Assembly (NCBI RefSeq): GCF_036711975.1
Contig: NC_091973.1
Coordinates: 9,920,001-9,984,000 of the forward strand
Direction of reading: 5' to 3'
Source of the DNA: Onthophagus taurus
Lineage: Eukaryota > Arthropoda > Insecta > Coleoptera > Scarabaeidae
Length of the DNA: 64,000 bases
The translations under genes were made by a program, and so were the position numbers. Of the stretch, positions 42,000 to 52,679 are shown piece by piece. The notes under the pieces are model-generated. The model saw only the letters and a program-made list of their open reading frames with translations, did not search any database and was not told where the DNA came from. Every line of letters starts with the position of its first letter. Position 1 is the first letter of the stretch.

Positions 42000-42360
42000 A
42001 CAATCGACTCGTCGACTAAAAACTAAATAATAAAAATTGCATTCGGAATTTATAGACGATCAAATCGCCAGACGGACGCCTTTGAATTTTCTTGTTCCGT
42101 CGAACATAAAAGAGTCGTACTCGTCCAACTACCGAAGTAGGCGACAAAAAGTCGATCTGCTTCTAAACAAGTCGATTCTTGTCAACGCTTCCTACGTACA
42201 CAATATACCTACAGGTCTGCTTGACGACGAGACAGGTCGCATCTCGGGGTACGATAAGTAGGTTCGGGTATAAGAGGCGTTGTTCTTGTTCATTATACTA
42301 ATTAAATTAGATTTAGTTTAAATAAAAGTAGTAGTAAATTAAAAAAAATATTTATGAAAA
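42000..42360 (-). other. hAT 5' non-coding region
   Basis: Between the transposase start and the terminal inverted repeat. It contains no coding sense on the minus strand; small plus-strand frames are not supported. Confidence 0.45.
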
Positions 42361-42454
42361 TACACATTTTCTTTTCATTATTCTGGGGGGGGGGTAATTA
42401 CGCCCCTTTACCCCCCCCCCATATCTACGCCCTTGGAAACGGCTCGAGTCTGTT

Positions 42455-43012
42455 ACCGCTGTGAATGTAAAGCTTAGATCTGCGGTTGATGACCTGACCT
42501 CACGGGTGGAGCATCTGGAGCAATACTCTAGATTAAACAATTTAATCCTGTCTGGGATCCCTGAGAAAAGAGATGAAGATCTTTGTTCTTCATTATCAAG
42601 GATTGGAGAAGTAATAAACTGTCCAGTAACCAAACAAGACGTTGATACAATACACCGTCTTCCGTAACGTTCGAATGCTGGAAATGACACTGGTATTCCT
42701 AAACACAAGAACATTGTGGTTAAATTCCTATCCCGCGGTTTGCGTGATCATTTTCTCACGGCTTCGAAGCGGTACCGCAAAAACAATAATAATGGCTCCC
42801 CTGGTTTAAACATTCCCAACATTACTGAAAGGTTATTCGTCAACGAACATCTAACTGTACACAATACCGCGCTGTTGAAGTCTACTAAATCGGCTTGTCG
42901 TAATAAAGGTTATAAATACGTGTGGTTGAAAAATTGCGTCATTCATGTATGTCGGGATGATAAAGCAAGAGCCATGGTTATCAAGTCTGAAGCTGATTTA
43001 ATAAAACTTTAA
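42455..43012 (+). pseudogene. CR1-type ORF1 fragment
   Basis: LRSAVDDLTSRVEHLEQYSR is coiled coil running into NLILSGIPEKRDEDL, the same landmark as SRRNNLEIQGVPEK in the Nanos chimera. After a TAA at HRLP (42,667) the sense continues in ORF 42716-43012, VKFLSRGLRDHFL to NKGYKYVWLKNCVIHVCRDD. The N-terminal finger is missing. Confidence 0.72.
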
Positions 43013-43046
43013 GTTTCGATCGCTGACATGATCCGGCCGTTCTAAT

Positions 43047-43991
43047 TTGATTCTCTCCAGAGTCATGGCTCTGTCAATGTTGTATCAGAGCGTGCGTGGT
43101 TTGCGCAGTAAAACTGAAACTGCTTACGTGAATTCGTTAAATTGTAATTATGAGGTTATTTGTTTGACTGAGACGAATCTTAATGACTCAATTTATGATG
43201 GGGAGCTGCTTTGCAGTGATTATATTATTTTTAGACGTGACAGAAAGTCTTCGATCTCTCATAAGGAGGAAGGTGGTGGTGTTCTTGTGGCTATACGAAG
43301 AAGCGTTTCAGCTACACCTCTACCAGAATTAACTACCGGTGCTGAAGATTTGTGGCTCTCCGTCCATGTTGGTGATAAAAGAGTGCTCTTGTGTTGTGCC
43401 TACCTTCCCCCCAGTGATATGGTTCCTGTTACTATGTTCCTTCAACAATTACAACGTGTTTGTGAGCTTTATCCTGAAGATACTCTTCTTATAGTGGGGG
43501 ATTTTAACTTACCTAATATTTTATGGCAACAATCGTCTTCCGGGCATCTGGTTCCTATCGGTGGTAATGATGCTCGTTCAAGGGAATTTCTGTTAGCGTT
43601 TTCTTATTGTAACCTTGTACAATATAATAACATTGTTAACTGCAATAGTAGAACGCTCGATTTAATTTTGTGTAATATGGATACGATATGTTCTGTGCGT
43701 TTATGCGATGATCCGCTTGTTGGCATCGATGTCCATCACCCTGCCTTAGTTAGTCCTTGTACCAAATATGTATTTAGTCGAGCTGACTTCAATAGTATTA
43801 AGAGTGCGTTGCTGAGTGTGGACTGGGATGTAATACTTAATAATCGTGATGTTAATCAATGTGTTACCGAATTTTATGACCATGTTAATCGTATTATTTT
43901 TGATAATGTACCACGTGTTGTTGCCAGTAAATACCGTTATCCCAGTTGGTATTCATCCTCTACAATCAAAACCATTAATCTAAGACGTTGA
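43047..43991 (+). CDS. CR1/Jockey-type ORF2, endonuclease domain
   Basis: Open for 314 codons. MLYQSVRGLRSKTETAYV is the start of the EEP domain (usual Q-N changed to Q-S). VICLTETNLND carries the catalytic Glu, DTLLIVGDFNLPNILW the Asp/Asn pair, and SRTLDLILCN and GIDVHHPAL the C-terminal blocks (usual S-D-H changed to V-H-H). The asparagine and histidine-partner changes suggest a weakened or dead nuclease. A stop follows INLRR, before the RT linker. Confidence 0.78.
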   Translation: MILSRVMALSMLYQSVRGLRSKTETAYVNSLNCNYEVICLTETNLNDSIYDGELLCSDYIIFRRDRKSSISHKEEGGGVLVAIRRSVSATPLPELTTGAEDLWLSVHVGDKRVLLCCAYLPPSDMVPVTMFLQQLQRVCELYPEDTLLIVGDFNLPNILWQQSSSGHLVPIGGNDARSREFLLAFSYCNLVQYNNIVNCNSRTLDLILCNMDTICSVRLCDDPLVGIDVHHPALVSPCTKYVFSRADFNSIKSALLSVDWDVILNNRDVNQCVTEFYDHVNRIIFDNVPRVVASKYRYPSWYSSSTIKTINLRR

Positions 43992-45448
43992 TTTCGAGTG
44001 ATTATAATATCTATTTAACTAATATACAATCTGACTTAATTAATCATCCGGCTCATCTTTGGTCATATGCAGCTAATAGAAAACGTGGCAGTGGCGGTGT
44101 ACCGGCTCGTATGGTATATAATGGTGAGTCCGCAACTGAGGGTCACCAGATTGTGGAGTTATTCTCTAAATATTTTAGTTCGGTTTTTATTCATAGTAAA
44201 AATCTGCAACAAGCACGTCAAACTATATTAAATAACTTTTGCCCCTGGTTCTCGGTTGATGATGTTTTGGATGGTCTTACTTCCGTTGATGGTAACTTGG
44301 GACCAGGTCCCGATGGATTACCGGGTATTTTCATTAAAACATGTGCGCCGGAGTTTGCTAAATCACTTTTCATTATTTTCTACCGTTCTCTCTCACAATC
44401 AATTTTCCCCTCTGAATGGAAGAAAGCGTTTGTTCTGCCAATATTTAAGTCGGGTAGTAGAAATATCGTTTCGAACCTTCTCTGATTCAGCAACAACATG
44501 GCTTTCTCCGTGGTCGTCCGGTTGATACTAATCTGGTGTCTTACATCAACTTCATTCAATCATGCATGAACGAAAACTGTCAGGCAGATTCCATTTATAC
44601 GGATTTCTGTAAAGCGTTTGACAAATTGAATCATGCAGCACACCTATCTAAATTAGAAAGGTTTAATATGTCAAATTGGCTGCTATCGTGGTTGGCTTCT
44701 TATATTTCCGATAGATGTCAAGCTGTAAAAATAAATAACTATATTTCTAACATCGCCTTAGTTACTTCTGGTGTTCCTCAAGGAAGTCACTCACAAGTCA
44801 GCAGAAAAAGATACACCGTAGGCTATGATTGCAGACTTGTATCGGAGTACTTGAGAATTACTTCTAGTGTAAAGGATCTGGGTATCGTTTTCGATTCTAA
44901 ATTGCTTTTCACAAATCATTCGAAAGAATTATTCTTTAAGGCTAATAGGATTTTAGGTTACATCATATGTTGATCAAGTTTACATGGCATATGTAAACAG
45001 TGTTCTAAATTATGCATCGGTTGTCTGAAATCCTGTATATGCTGTGTATATTGACCGCCTTGAGGGATTGCAGAAAAGATTTGCTCGATATTTGGCTCAC
45101 AAATTTTACTTACCGTACTATTCCTACGAGCAGAGGTGCACCGTCTTTGGTTTGCGAACGCTGCGCGGACGTAGATCTGCCGCTGATATACTGTTCTTGT
45201 ATAAATTGATCAACGGTTTGCTTGATTCGCCCGAATTTATGAATCATATTTCATTCGCTGTGCCCAGCTATTTTACTCGAGATCAGTGTTTATTTAGATT
45301 GCCCACTTCTAGCACTAATGCGTACTTTAATTCGCCGTTACCTCGTATTATGAATACGTATAATCGTTATTGTCCTGACGTGGACATTTTTGTTTTATCT
45401 TTTAGTACTTTTTGGAATGCTATTTGTAAATTGAACGTGTGTCAATAA
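43988..45448 (+). pseudogene. CR1/Jockey-type reverse transcriptase, internally deleted
   Basis: ORF 43988-44485 covers the thumb-linker and first RT motifs (GPGPDGLPGIFIKTCAPEFA, WKKAFVLPIFKSG). After a gap, ORF 44536-44973 has YTDFCKAFDKLNHA and TSGVPQGSH, then skips the YADD region directly to KDLGIVFDSKLLFTNH. ORF 45044-45448 is the C-terminal domain (DRLEGLQKRFARYLAH, LRGRRSAADILFLYKLING). It could not be active. Confidence 0.8.
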
Positions 45449-45642
45449 TACTTTTTATTTTGTAATTTATTTTAAATATCATTCCTGTTATCTTTTAGTT
45501 GCTTAAATTGTAAATGAGTTCTTTTGTATTTCTTTTTTAATTATGTTTTTATATTTTAGAGGATACTGTTGTGGGGATTACCCTGTATGTATCCCAAATA
45601 GTAAAATAAATAAATAGACAAATGTCTTATATTTGTTTGGCC

Positions 45643-47195
45643 TTGAATTAATCCACGATAGTGCAATTTGTGAGTATGTCCAAAAATATTCTTCATTTAT
45701 CCGTAGTTGTAGAATGGATTTGAATTTCTTAGCAAGATGAGCTCCATCTACTGCAGCACACAATTCCGATCTGGGAACTGTAATTGTTTTCAATGGTGCA
45801 ACCTTTGATTTTGCAGCTAGTAAGTTGATCTCTGTCTCTGTATATGTGAGGCATATGTAAAAGTATGTAACTCGATTCGTTGTATCTGTATATCCGTTTG
45901 ATGTAACTGTAGCTCTTGAAATATGATTTTTGCAATAACTATGATTGAAGATATAAGACCTAATGGATCGAATAACTTTGCTATTTGTCCTAAAATGGTT
46001 CTTTTCGTGATTAGCATGGTATGTTTCAATTCTGCACGGGTATATGTCAGCTTGTCAGTGTTTGTATTCCATTGAATTCCTAACGTTTTGAAAATTTCTT
46101 CGACATAATTGTTGGATTTGATTTGAAACTTTATCTCTCAATTCTGGATGATTGCTATTGAACTTGCTTAAAGTAAAACCTCCTGACTCTAGGATTGTTG
46201 TTACGTTGAATTTTATCGTTTTTAGTTTAATGATGTCATCATGTCCTGTAATCATGTCGTCGACGTAAAAATCTCTGCATTATTTGAGATTCAGCCGGAA
46301 ATTTGTTTTCAAATGGTGCCGATGACATTCCAAATGTTACTCTATTCATTTCATAAGATTGCAATTCTTCATCGGAATGATTTCTCCATAGTATTTTTTG
46401 GTATTTTCTATCAAATTCTGCTACTATTATTTAACGACTTTACGAACATACGATTTTTGTTCGTTCTCCTTGGATTTACTCATATGTCCTTGTTCAATGT
46501 AATCTTGACTGCAATTTGCTTATGCGTGCTTTAATCTGAGTTGTTGTTAAATCTTCTGTTTAGGTTGATGAGTCGTGACTTCGCTACTTCGTTTAAGTAT
46601 CCTAAATCATTCATGTTTGACTTCAAAGGTAATTTAACGATAAAACGGCCTTCGGGGTCTCGTGTTGTCGTTTGTTCGTAGAAAATTAAACAGCATTGTT
46701 CTTCTTCTGTATACACCCTTTTTGCTTCAATGAATTCGTCCATTCTCCAGAAACGTTCGACTTGTTCTTGTAATGAATTTGTTACTACTAATGTTTTTCT
46801 TGCTTGACCTTTTCCTTGCTTTGTTGATTTGTTAAGTTTTCAGATACTATCCAACCGAATTTGGTCTTTTGTAAGGTCGGATTATTTGTAGTTTTTATTT
46901 ATACAATACCCAATAAATCCCAAAACAAGCCAGCGCCAATAAGAATATCAATTGTACCCGGTTGATTGTATGTAATATGCTAATTTGATGGTTGCTGAAA
47001 TTTGAAATCAGTTATTTGTGGAACCACTAAGCATGTAATGGTTTCTTGGAAGTTACTGTGTTTTGACTTCAGCGTGATTTGTGTTTGATGCGATATAGTT
47101 AATGTTCCGTTATCGATCTTCTCCTTCTTCAGTTTGAGAAAGTTGCACATGTTTTCGGTTATGAAATGAGATTGGGATGCTGAATCCAGCAGCAC
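45643..47195 (-). pseudogene. BEL/Pao pol: protease to RNase H, block 2
   Basis: Colinear with 26,003-27,240 but longer, because the post-RT part is kept: NKLTYTRAELKHTML-type reading, ILGQIAKLFDPLGLIS in ORF 46029-45817, FYVDDMITG near 46,245 and TLGIQWNTN. ORFs 46743-46531 and 47195-46980 mirror the linker and protease pieces (LLDSASQSHFITENMCNFL). Block 1 therefore lost about 310 bp here, including the stretch after YVDD. Confidence 0.78.
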
Positions 47196-47235
47196 TCTTA
47201 ACTCATGTGTTGCATCGTAACGCGTTAACTCTCGT

Positions 47236-47440
47236 AACGTTATTTAATAATAATAATAATAACTTTATTTTCATTTTTACAATATAACGGAATCATTACA
47301 GAATAAGGAAAGAAAACCAAGTAGAAATAAAAATTGGTGATGTTTCATTTGCTGCTAAAATGCAACGAACGGTTTTCAAACATGACCAATCGTAATAATA
47401 ATTATAGAGGTAATATTACTTAATATAAGCATAAGAGGGA
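47236..47440 (-). repeat. non-LTR 3' end with (ATT)n tail, block 2
   Basis: Counterpart of 27,243-27,480, with five repeat units where block 1 has seven. Confidence 0.5.
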
Positions 47441-49660
47441 ACAATAAAATATATATATATATGTGGGATTCCACCATTAAAGCGCTAACGAATAAGAAGA
47501 TCGAACCGTCGACACAGTTGCCTCTGAGATCCCGCAGAACAACAGTCGTATTTTTAAAGCATTACGATCGTGTTAATATTCTTTTATTACAAATTATAAG
47601 TTTTAAAGTGTACCCCTAGAAATGATTTCAATAAACATTATTTTACTTACTTTACTTATTTTCAATACTTGGGGAAAATATCAACTGAAGTCAACTAACT
47701 TTTATTATTTCAGATAAATATTTGAGGATGCCTGGAAGCAAATCAGGTGTCAAAAGAGCACCTATAAATTCTCAATATTTAATTGCGGCGGTGAAAAAAT
47801 TTTTAAGCGGTGAATTATCAATTAGGGAAGCTGCAAAATCCTTTAATATATCTAAAATCACGCTGATTAGGCACGTAAAATTGTATAAAGAATCGGGAGC
47901 CACAGTATTTCGATATGAAGCTAGTAATAACTGATAAGCTAGTAATAATTGACTAAAGTAGAAGTTCGTACTTTAGCATACCAGTATGCTGTTGCAAATG
48001 CAAAATCCCATCCGGCTTGTTGGGACATAGGCAAAGACATCAAGATTTATCACTTCGAAAGCCCGAATCCACAAGTTTGGCTAGATCAACATGTTTCAAT
48101 AAAACAAATATATCGTCATTTTTTAAAAATTATAAAGAACTTCTATCGCCTGGCAATCTTACTCCAGAAAAAATCTGGAATTGTGACTAAACCGGTCTAA
48201 CAACAGTTCATGTTCCACCAAAAATTATAGGACCTAAGGGAATAAAACAATTAAGCCAAATGACTAGTGGTGAACGGGGTCAAAATGTTACAATGATCGC
48301 CATAATCAATGCGATTGAAAATCATATTCCGCCTATGATGATATTTCCGAGGGTCAATTTTAAACCGCATATGCTGAAATGTTGCCCGATTGGTAGTATC
48401 GGAGCTACCAATCCATCCGGCTGGTCAAGCGAACAGTTATTTTTAAAATATTTGGAACACTTTAAAAATCATATCAAACCAACAGTTGAAAATCCTGTCA
48501 TATTACTTTTGGATAACCATGATAGTCACGTGAACGTTAACGCCATTGATTTCTGCAAGAATAACGGAACTCTTATGATAACATTTCATCCTCATACTAG
48601 CCACAAAATACAACCGCTCGACAGAACAGTTTTTGGGCCAATGAAGACCTATTACAAAACTACCTGTAGCGAATGGATGATTATGAATCCAGGGCAAGCC
48701 ATTTCAATATATGACATAGCTGAACTTGGGGGTAAAGCTTTTACCACTTCTAACATTCAAAAGGGATTTGAAGCTAGTGGACTTTATCCCATGAACGAGA
48801 ATATTTTCGCTGAAGATGAATTCTTATCTGTATACGTAACTGATCGACCTTTGAGTGAAGCTACCCACGCTCATGAACGAATCAATGATGAGCAACAAGA
48901 AGAAAGAGATGGGATAGTAGCTGACATCTCTATCCCTTCCACCTCAAATGCTATCCAGGGAAAGACTTCCAAAAGTTCTATTACGCCTGAAATGCTACGG
49001 CCGTATCCAAAGGCATCTGCACGCAAAATAAAAGTAGGAAGACGAAGAGGAAAGTCACGTATACTTACCGATACTCCAGAAAAAGAAGAAATAGCGCGTC
49101 TTAAAAGAGCAAATGCAGCGGGAAAGATATGTCAAAAAGTTCGAGCAGTTTGTAAGCAAATAGGAAATGAAGATGGGACCAAGAAGATAACAAAAAAAGT
49201 TACCAAATACCACGACGAGTTAAGTAGTAGCGATCAAGAAACGCTTGAGGATATGATAGCCAAGGAAAAGAATTAGTAAATGATAAAGAATTAGACTATT
49301 TATGTGACAATGACATCAGCAAAGGTGAGTTTGTTTTAGTTAAACTGTCAGGAAAGAAATCTTTTATTTATTACATTGAGGAAATAATAAGCTGGGGGAA
49401 TAACAATAAACTTAAATATCTACGTAGAATTGGAAATTCTAACAAATTTATCAATGATTCCACCGAAATTTACGATTTTTTACACAGTGATATTGTACGT
49501 AAGCTTCCAAAACCACACTCGGTATCTGGCACTGCACGTTACGATTCAACATTGCAATTTAATGTTCATTTCAGCGGCTACAATGTGAAATAGATTTACC
49601 TCTTGTTCTTGTTCCTTTGTTAAAAAATAAAATATTTAAAGTTAAATTTTCTGAATAAAC
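47441..49660 (+). mobile_element. pogo-like DNA transposon
   Basis: Contains a 5' non-coding region with a likely intron end (tttattatttcag before ATAAATATTTGAGGATG), the transposase, and about 50 bp after its stop. Terminal inverted repeats were not identified with confidence. A (TA)n run at 47,449-47,462 marks the lower edge region. Fragments of the same family are at 27,481 and 58,612. Confidence 0.72.
47728..49593 (+). pseudogene. pogo-type transposase (psq HTH and DDE), interrupted
   Basis: The N-terminal helix-turn-helix of psq/CENP-B type is complete (YLIAAVKKFLSGELSIREAA, ISKITLIRHVKLY). A second frame (47949-48200) gives the linker up to LTPEKIWNCD, read in another frame, where the Glu codon of the D-E-T-G motif is TAA. 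ORF 48260-49276 holds the rest: VILLLDNHDSHV (second Asp) and FHPHTSHKIQPLDRTVFGPM (third Asp). A TAG at 49,274-49,276 precedes a C-terminal extension in another frame, DKELDYLCDNDISKGEFVLV to FHFSGYNVK-like end near 49,593. Confidence 0.8.
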
Positions 49661-49809
49661 AATTTTTACATTTTTTTCTAAAATTTTACGTCATCGTAAT
49701 GAGAAAAAAAAGTCTATCAAATGAGCCTAACAAAAGGGTACATTGCCATTTAAAAAACTGCAAGTGTTTTTCGTTGCTCATTTGTTTTCTGACATAAAAA
49801 CAATTTATA
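49661..49809. other. short interval between pogo and CR1 RT
   Basis: Nothing recognised. It probably includes the pogo 3' terminus. Confidence 0.3.
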
Positions 49810-50148
49810 CCGTATAATCTTACACCGTATATCAATCTCAGACATGATTTTTGTAACCTCTATACTCTACTCGCATTCGCCATGGATAGAAAAGGACCAT
49901 ACACAGTATTACAATAATTAAATCTAGACAACAGTAATATATCGCAAAGATACTTTTTTGTATTCTGATTCAAAGAAAATCTATCGTTAAAAAGTACGTT
50001 TAAAGCAGCGAAGGCTTTTTACATATGGTGAAATTAATGTGCTCCGTAAAATTTAATCGGATGTCCATTACAACACCCAGATTCCTTACCGATGGTCGAA
50101 ACTCAATTTGTTGCCGGTCTATAACCAAGTCCATCTGACCTAGAGGCG
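49810..50148 (-). pseudogene. CR1-type RT C-terminal fragment, block 2
   Basis: Matches 59,440-59,760, the region from RT palm end to the C-terminal domain (TTAIVFGS side is lost; DLVIDRQQIEFR and SRFNYCDTVYG-type sense remain). At the 5' edge the motif for ARLGQ is cut (gaggcgcg then unrelated sequence). Confidence 0.6.
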
Positions 50149-50707
50149 CGTTTCACCATATTTTCAACTGGACGAATTATTTCAAAATGGCGACTATCAA
50201 CTTTTTTTTAAATGGAATGCAAAAATTTCTTTTTATTATTGAGATCCTAAAAACATTCTTTATACCATAGTATTTCGTTTTTCTTAAAAATTCATTTCTT
50301 TCCCCATCAAAAAGCACACTAACATTTTAATCAGTCGCGCATGAATGTTTTACACTCGATGTTATTTTTGTCCAAATATCAAATAGCGCTAGACACAAAA
50401 GAAACAATTAAACTTTATTTTGTAATAAACATCTACTTATTTATTTTCATGGTTCAGTTTTTAATCGGGAAACTTTACTAGGATGTAGTACTTTCCAAAA
50501 TAACACAAGTTTTTGTATATAAACATAGCTCTATTTATCAAATCAATATAAATGTCTTCAAACGTTTCGCGTTCTTCAATTTCTCCTTGAGTTTCATCAG
50601 CAAGGCACTCAATCTTGTTTTAAATATCGTAAAAGTTGTCTAAGATCGGAATAATATTGTTCATGCGGGTATCGATATTTCCTAATTGACTCTCGCTAAC
50701 CTACTAA
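50149..50707 (-). repeat. shared non-coding repeat and BEL gag N-terminal fragment, block 2
   Basis: Counterpart of 28,130-28,664. The gag reading (ILDNFYDI, stop, ETFEDIYIDLINRA) carries an insertion of about 12 bp (tcagcaaggcac) and a stop not found in block 1. The Tc1-type terminal piece is also present. Confidence 0.5.
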
Positions 50708-50916
50708 CCCCCTATTCTTATCCTATCAAACACATTTTAAAATTATCAAAAAATGAAACACAAAACTTTATTTAGAAACAGAAATAAAAAACGCAATGTT
50801 AAACCTTTTATAAAAATACTGGAATATTCAGTAAGAGAATATGAATAACTTCGGAAATTAAACAATTAAAATTCATTACTTGTGATTACTAGCTGATCCT
50901 AAGTTCTGGTAGTGCT

Positions 50917-51168
50917 TCATTTATACATTGGGCAATACTTTCTAGAATGAGCACAATCACTGTCTGCATAACAATACGGACACTTCAACGCTATCAAAAC
51001 CAGGCATGAAACTTTACCTGTGGAATCTTTCAACGAATGACTTTCATAAAATTCTCGTCCTTCTGAATTTCCTTGGTATGGTGGAAACCACCCGTTTACG
51101 GTGGAATTGTTTCCATTGAGGAAATTATACCACTTATGTTTAGCTTCCTGTTCTGCGATAGCTTGTCT
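50917..51168 (-). pseudogene. Nanos-type zinc finger, copy E (83 open codons)
   Basis: Same length as copy C, with SHSLKD intact (His present), CPYCYADSDCAHSRKYCP (Thr to Ser) and the normal MYK-stop ending. All four Cys/His ligands of finger 2 and the second half of finger 1 are present, making this the best-preserved copy. Confidence 0.73.
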
Positions 51169-51559
51169 TTAAAATGCCTCTTTCATTTTTGTCACGTAAT
51201 AATCCATTGGTCTTTGTTGTTAATTAAAATGTGACAACGTGATGGACATTTATTTAGTATTATTAGTGTAGTATTAACAACATACGAATCAGGCAGAATT
51301 TCAGCTCAAAAAATTCCTGGGTGCAGCCAAGTTTCCGCTAAGATCGCTAACAATCGGTAGTCTGCCACGAATACTGCGCACATTCTGATAATAAAAAGAA
51401 AATAAATGCATGGCGTTTAATAAATTACAACAAATTGACTTAATAGTTTACATACGCGAAATATTCCTCTCGTTCCCTATCTGAATCAGAGGGGAACAGT
51501 CGGTCTGCCGTACAAAAATTTTACAATCGCGGGTCCATATATATTTGTAATTTTTTTCT

Positions 51560-52223
51560 TTACTTTAGGATTTTCTCTTCTGGATGCAGGCTGCGAGGAA
51601 CTACGATGGACCTTGGATTTGAATTGTCACGGTTGATATGAGGAACACGATAAATGACGTCTACATCCTCACGCGAAATATCATACCCCACATGAGCAGC
51701 AACGGCATCCAACAAATTTTCGTTATTCTTTTCAGGAACACTCTGGATCTCTAAATTGTTCCGGCGGCAATTTTGTTCCATATCATCAACTTGAGCTGTA
51801 AGATCAGACACCCGGTCACGCAATTGTAAGTTTTCGGCTGTTAATTTATCAATAATTTTTATTTTATCCCTTAACTCTTTCACAACTTGTTCAAAATCTG
51901 ATATACGGCCGCTACCGAAGTCGACTGAATGAAGAAGTTAGCTCTTTTTACAACGCAACTCGGATCGCGTCTCTTTAACCATCTCGTAGACGGATTCGAA
52001 GGTAATAGCTGGACAGGACGGAGTCGCCGAAGTAGACCCACATGCTTTGCGAGAAATAGCGCCTCGTTCTCTTGATCTTGAATCATGACATGTCCACGCA
52101 TCTACAGACTCCAACGTCTCCTCCGGATCAATGCATTTTGTGTGGAACCAAAGGCAGCACACCAAGCACTGGACGCCCGATCTCCTCCCACCACACGATT
52201 ACACCGTTCGCATATCGACATGA
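51560..52223 (-). pseudogene. CR1-type ORF1 with PHD finger, copy E
   Basis: ORFs 52165-51938 (CCLWFHTKCIDPEETLESVD), 52101-51880 and 51883-51560 (RDKIKIIDKLTAENLQLRD) cover the same parts as copy C. The core motif is changed to QNCRRNNLEIQSVPEKN. The end is missing after LHPEEKIL because of the deletion noted for this copy. Confidence 0.68.
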
Positions 52224-52365
52224 TCACTTTTTGCGAAACGACAATAATGGAATTAAAAGTGTATTAATTTATAGGTAAATTATTGGTTATTAATTAACAA
52301 ATCGACCACTTCAGAACACTTAGAAAGTCTATACGGATACTAAGTGAGCAAAGAGCGAAGAAAGT

Positions 52366-52670
52366 GGATTTGAATTTCTTAGCAAGATGAGCTCCAACTA
52401 CTGCAGCACATAATTCCAATTTGGGAAGTGTAATTGTTTTCAATGGTGCAACCTTTGATTTTACAGCTAGTAAGTTGATCTCTGTGTCTGTATATGTGAG
52501 GCATATGTAAAAGTATGTAACTCGATGCGTTGTATGTGTATATCCGTTTGATGTAACTATAGCTCTTGAAATATGATTTTTGCAATAAGTATGATTGAAG
52601 ATATAAGACCTAATGAATCGAATAACTTTGCTATTTATATTAATTGCTGTTTATATTAATATTTGTTTGT
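52366..52670 (-). pseudogene. BEL pol fragment, block 2 (upstream of gag)
   Basis: Counterpart of 30,664-30,955, slightly better preserved: ORF 52585-52379 has YNASSYILLHMPHIYRHRDQ and TSQIG. Confidence 0.6.
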
Positions 52671-52679
52671 TCCTTATTT

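Larger units (their letters stand above)
39610..42436 (-). mobile_element. hAT element (TTF-finger type), 3' end lost
   Basis: The upper (5') terminus on the minus strand reads CAAGGGCGTAGATATGGGGG, then AAAGGGGCGTAATTAC, a well-known kind of hAT terminus, and abuts CR1 ORF1 sequence. The matching 3' terminus is not found where the gene ends at 39.6 kb; instead the piggyBac gene begins. A deletion therefore removed both the hAT 3' end and the piggyBac 5' end. Confidence 0.72.
42437..45635 (+). mobile_element. CR1/Jockey-type non-LTR element, 5'-truncated and internally deleted
   Basis: Contains a partial ORF1, an almost complete endonuclease, pieces of RT and a 3' UTR with the tail aaataaataaatagac near 45,620. 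Its 5' end is cut by the hAT terminus at 42,436. RT lacks the active site. It is the only long plus-strand non-LTR element. It is a different family from the CR1 parts of the Nanos chimera, though the ORF1 types correspond. Confidence 0.8.
50708..52365 (-). mobile_element. Nanos/CR1 chimeric element, copy E
   Basis: Positional counterpart of copy C in block 2, with the same 5' UTR and the same adjoining BEL sequence. It lacks the 208-bp insertion, and a deletion joins the ORF1 core directly to tttctttactttagga near 51,560. So although C and E occupy the same place in the duplicated block, C carries an insertion that E does not. Confidence 0.7.

Noticed and set aside
42037..42261. 74-codon plus-strand frame
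   Set aside because: It lies in the non-coding 5' region of the minus-strand hAT element, with no recognisable motif.
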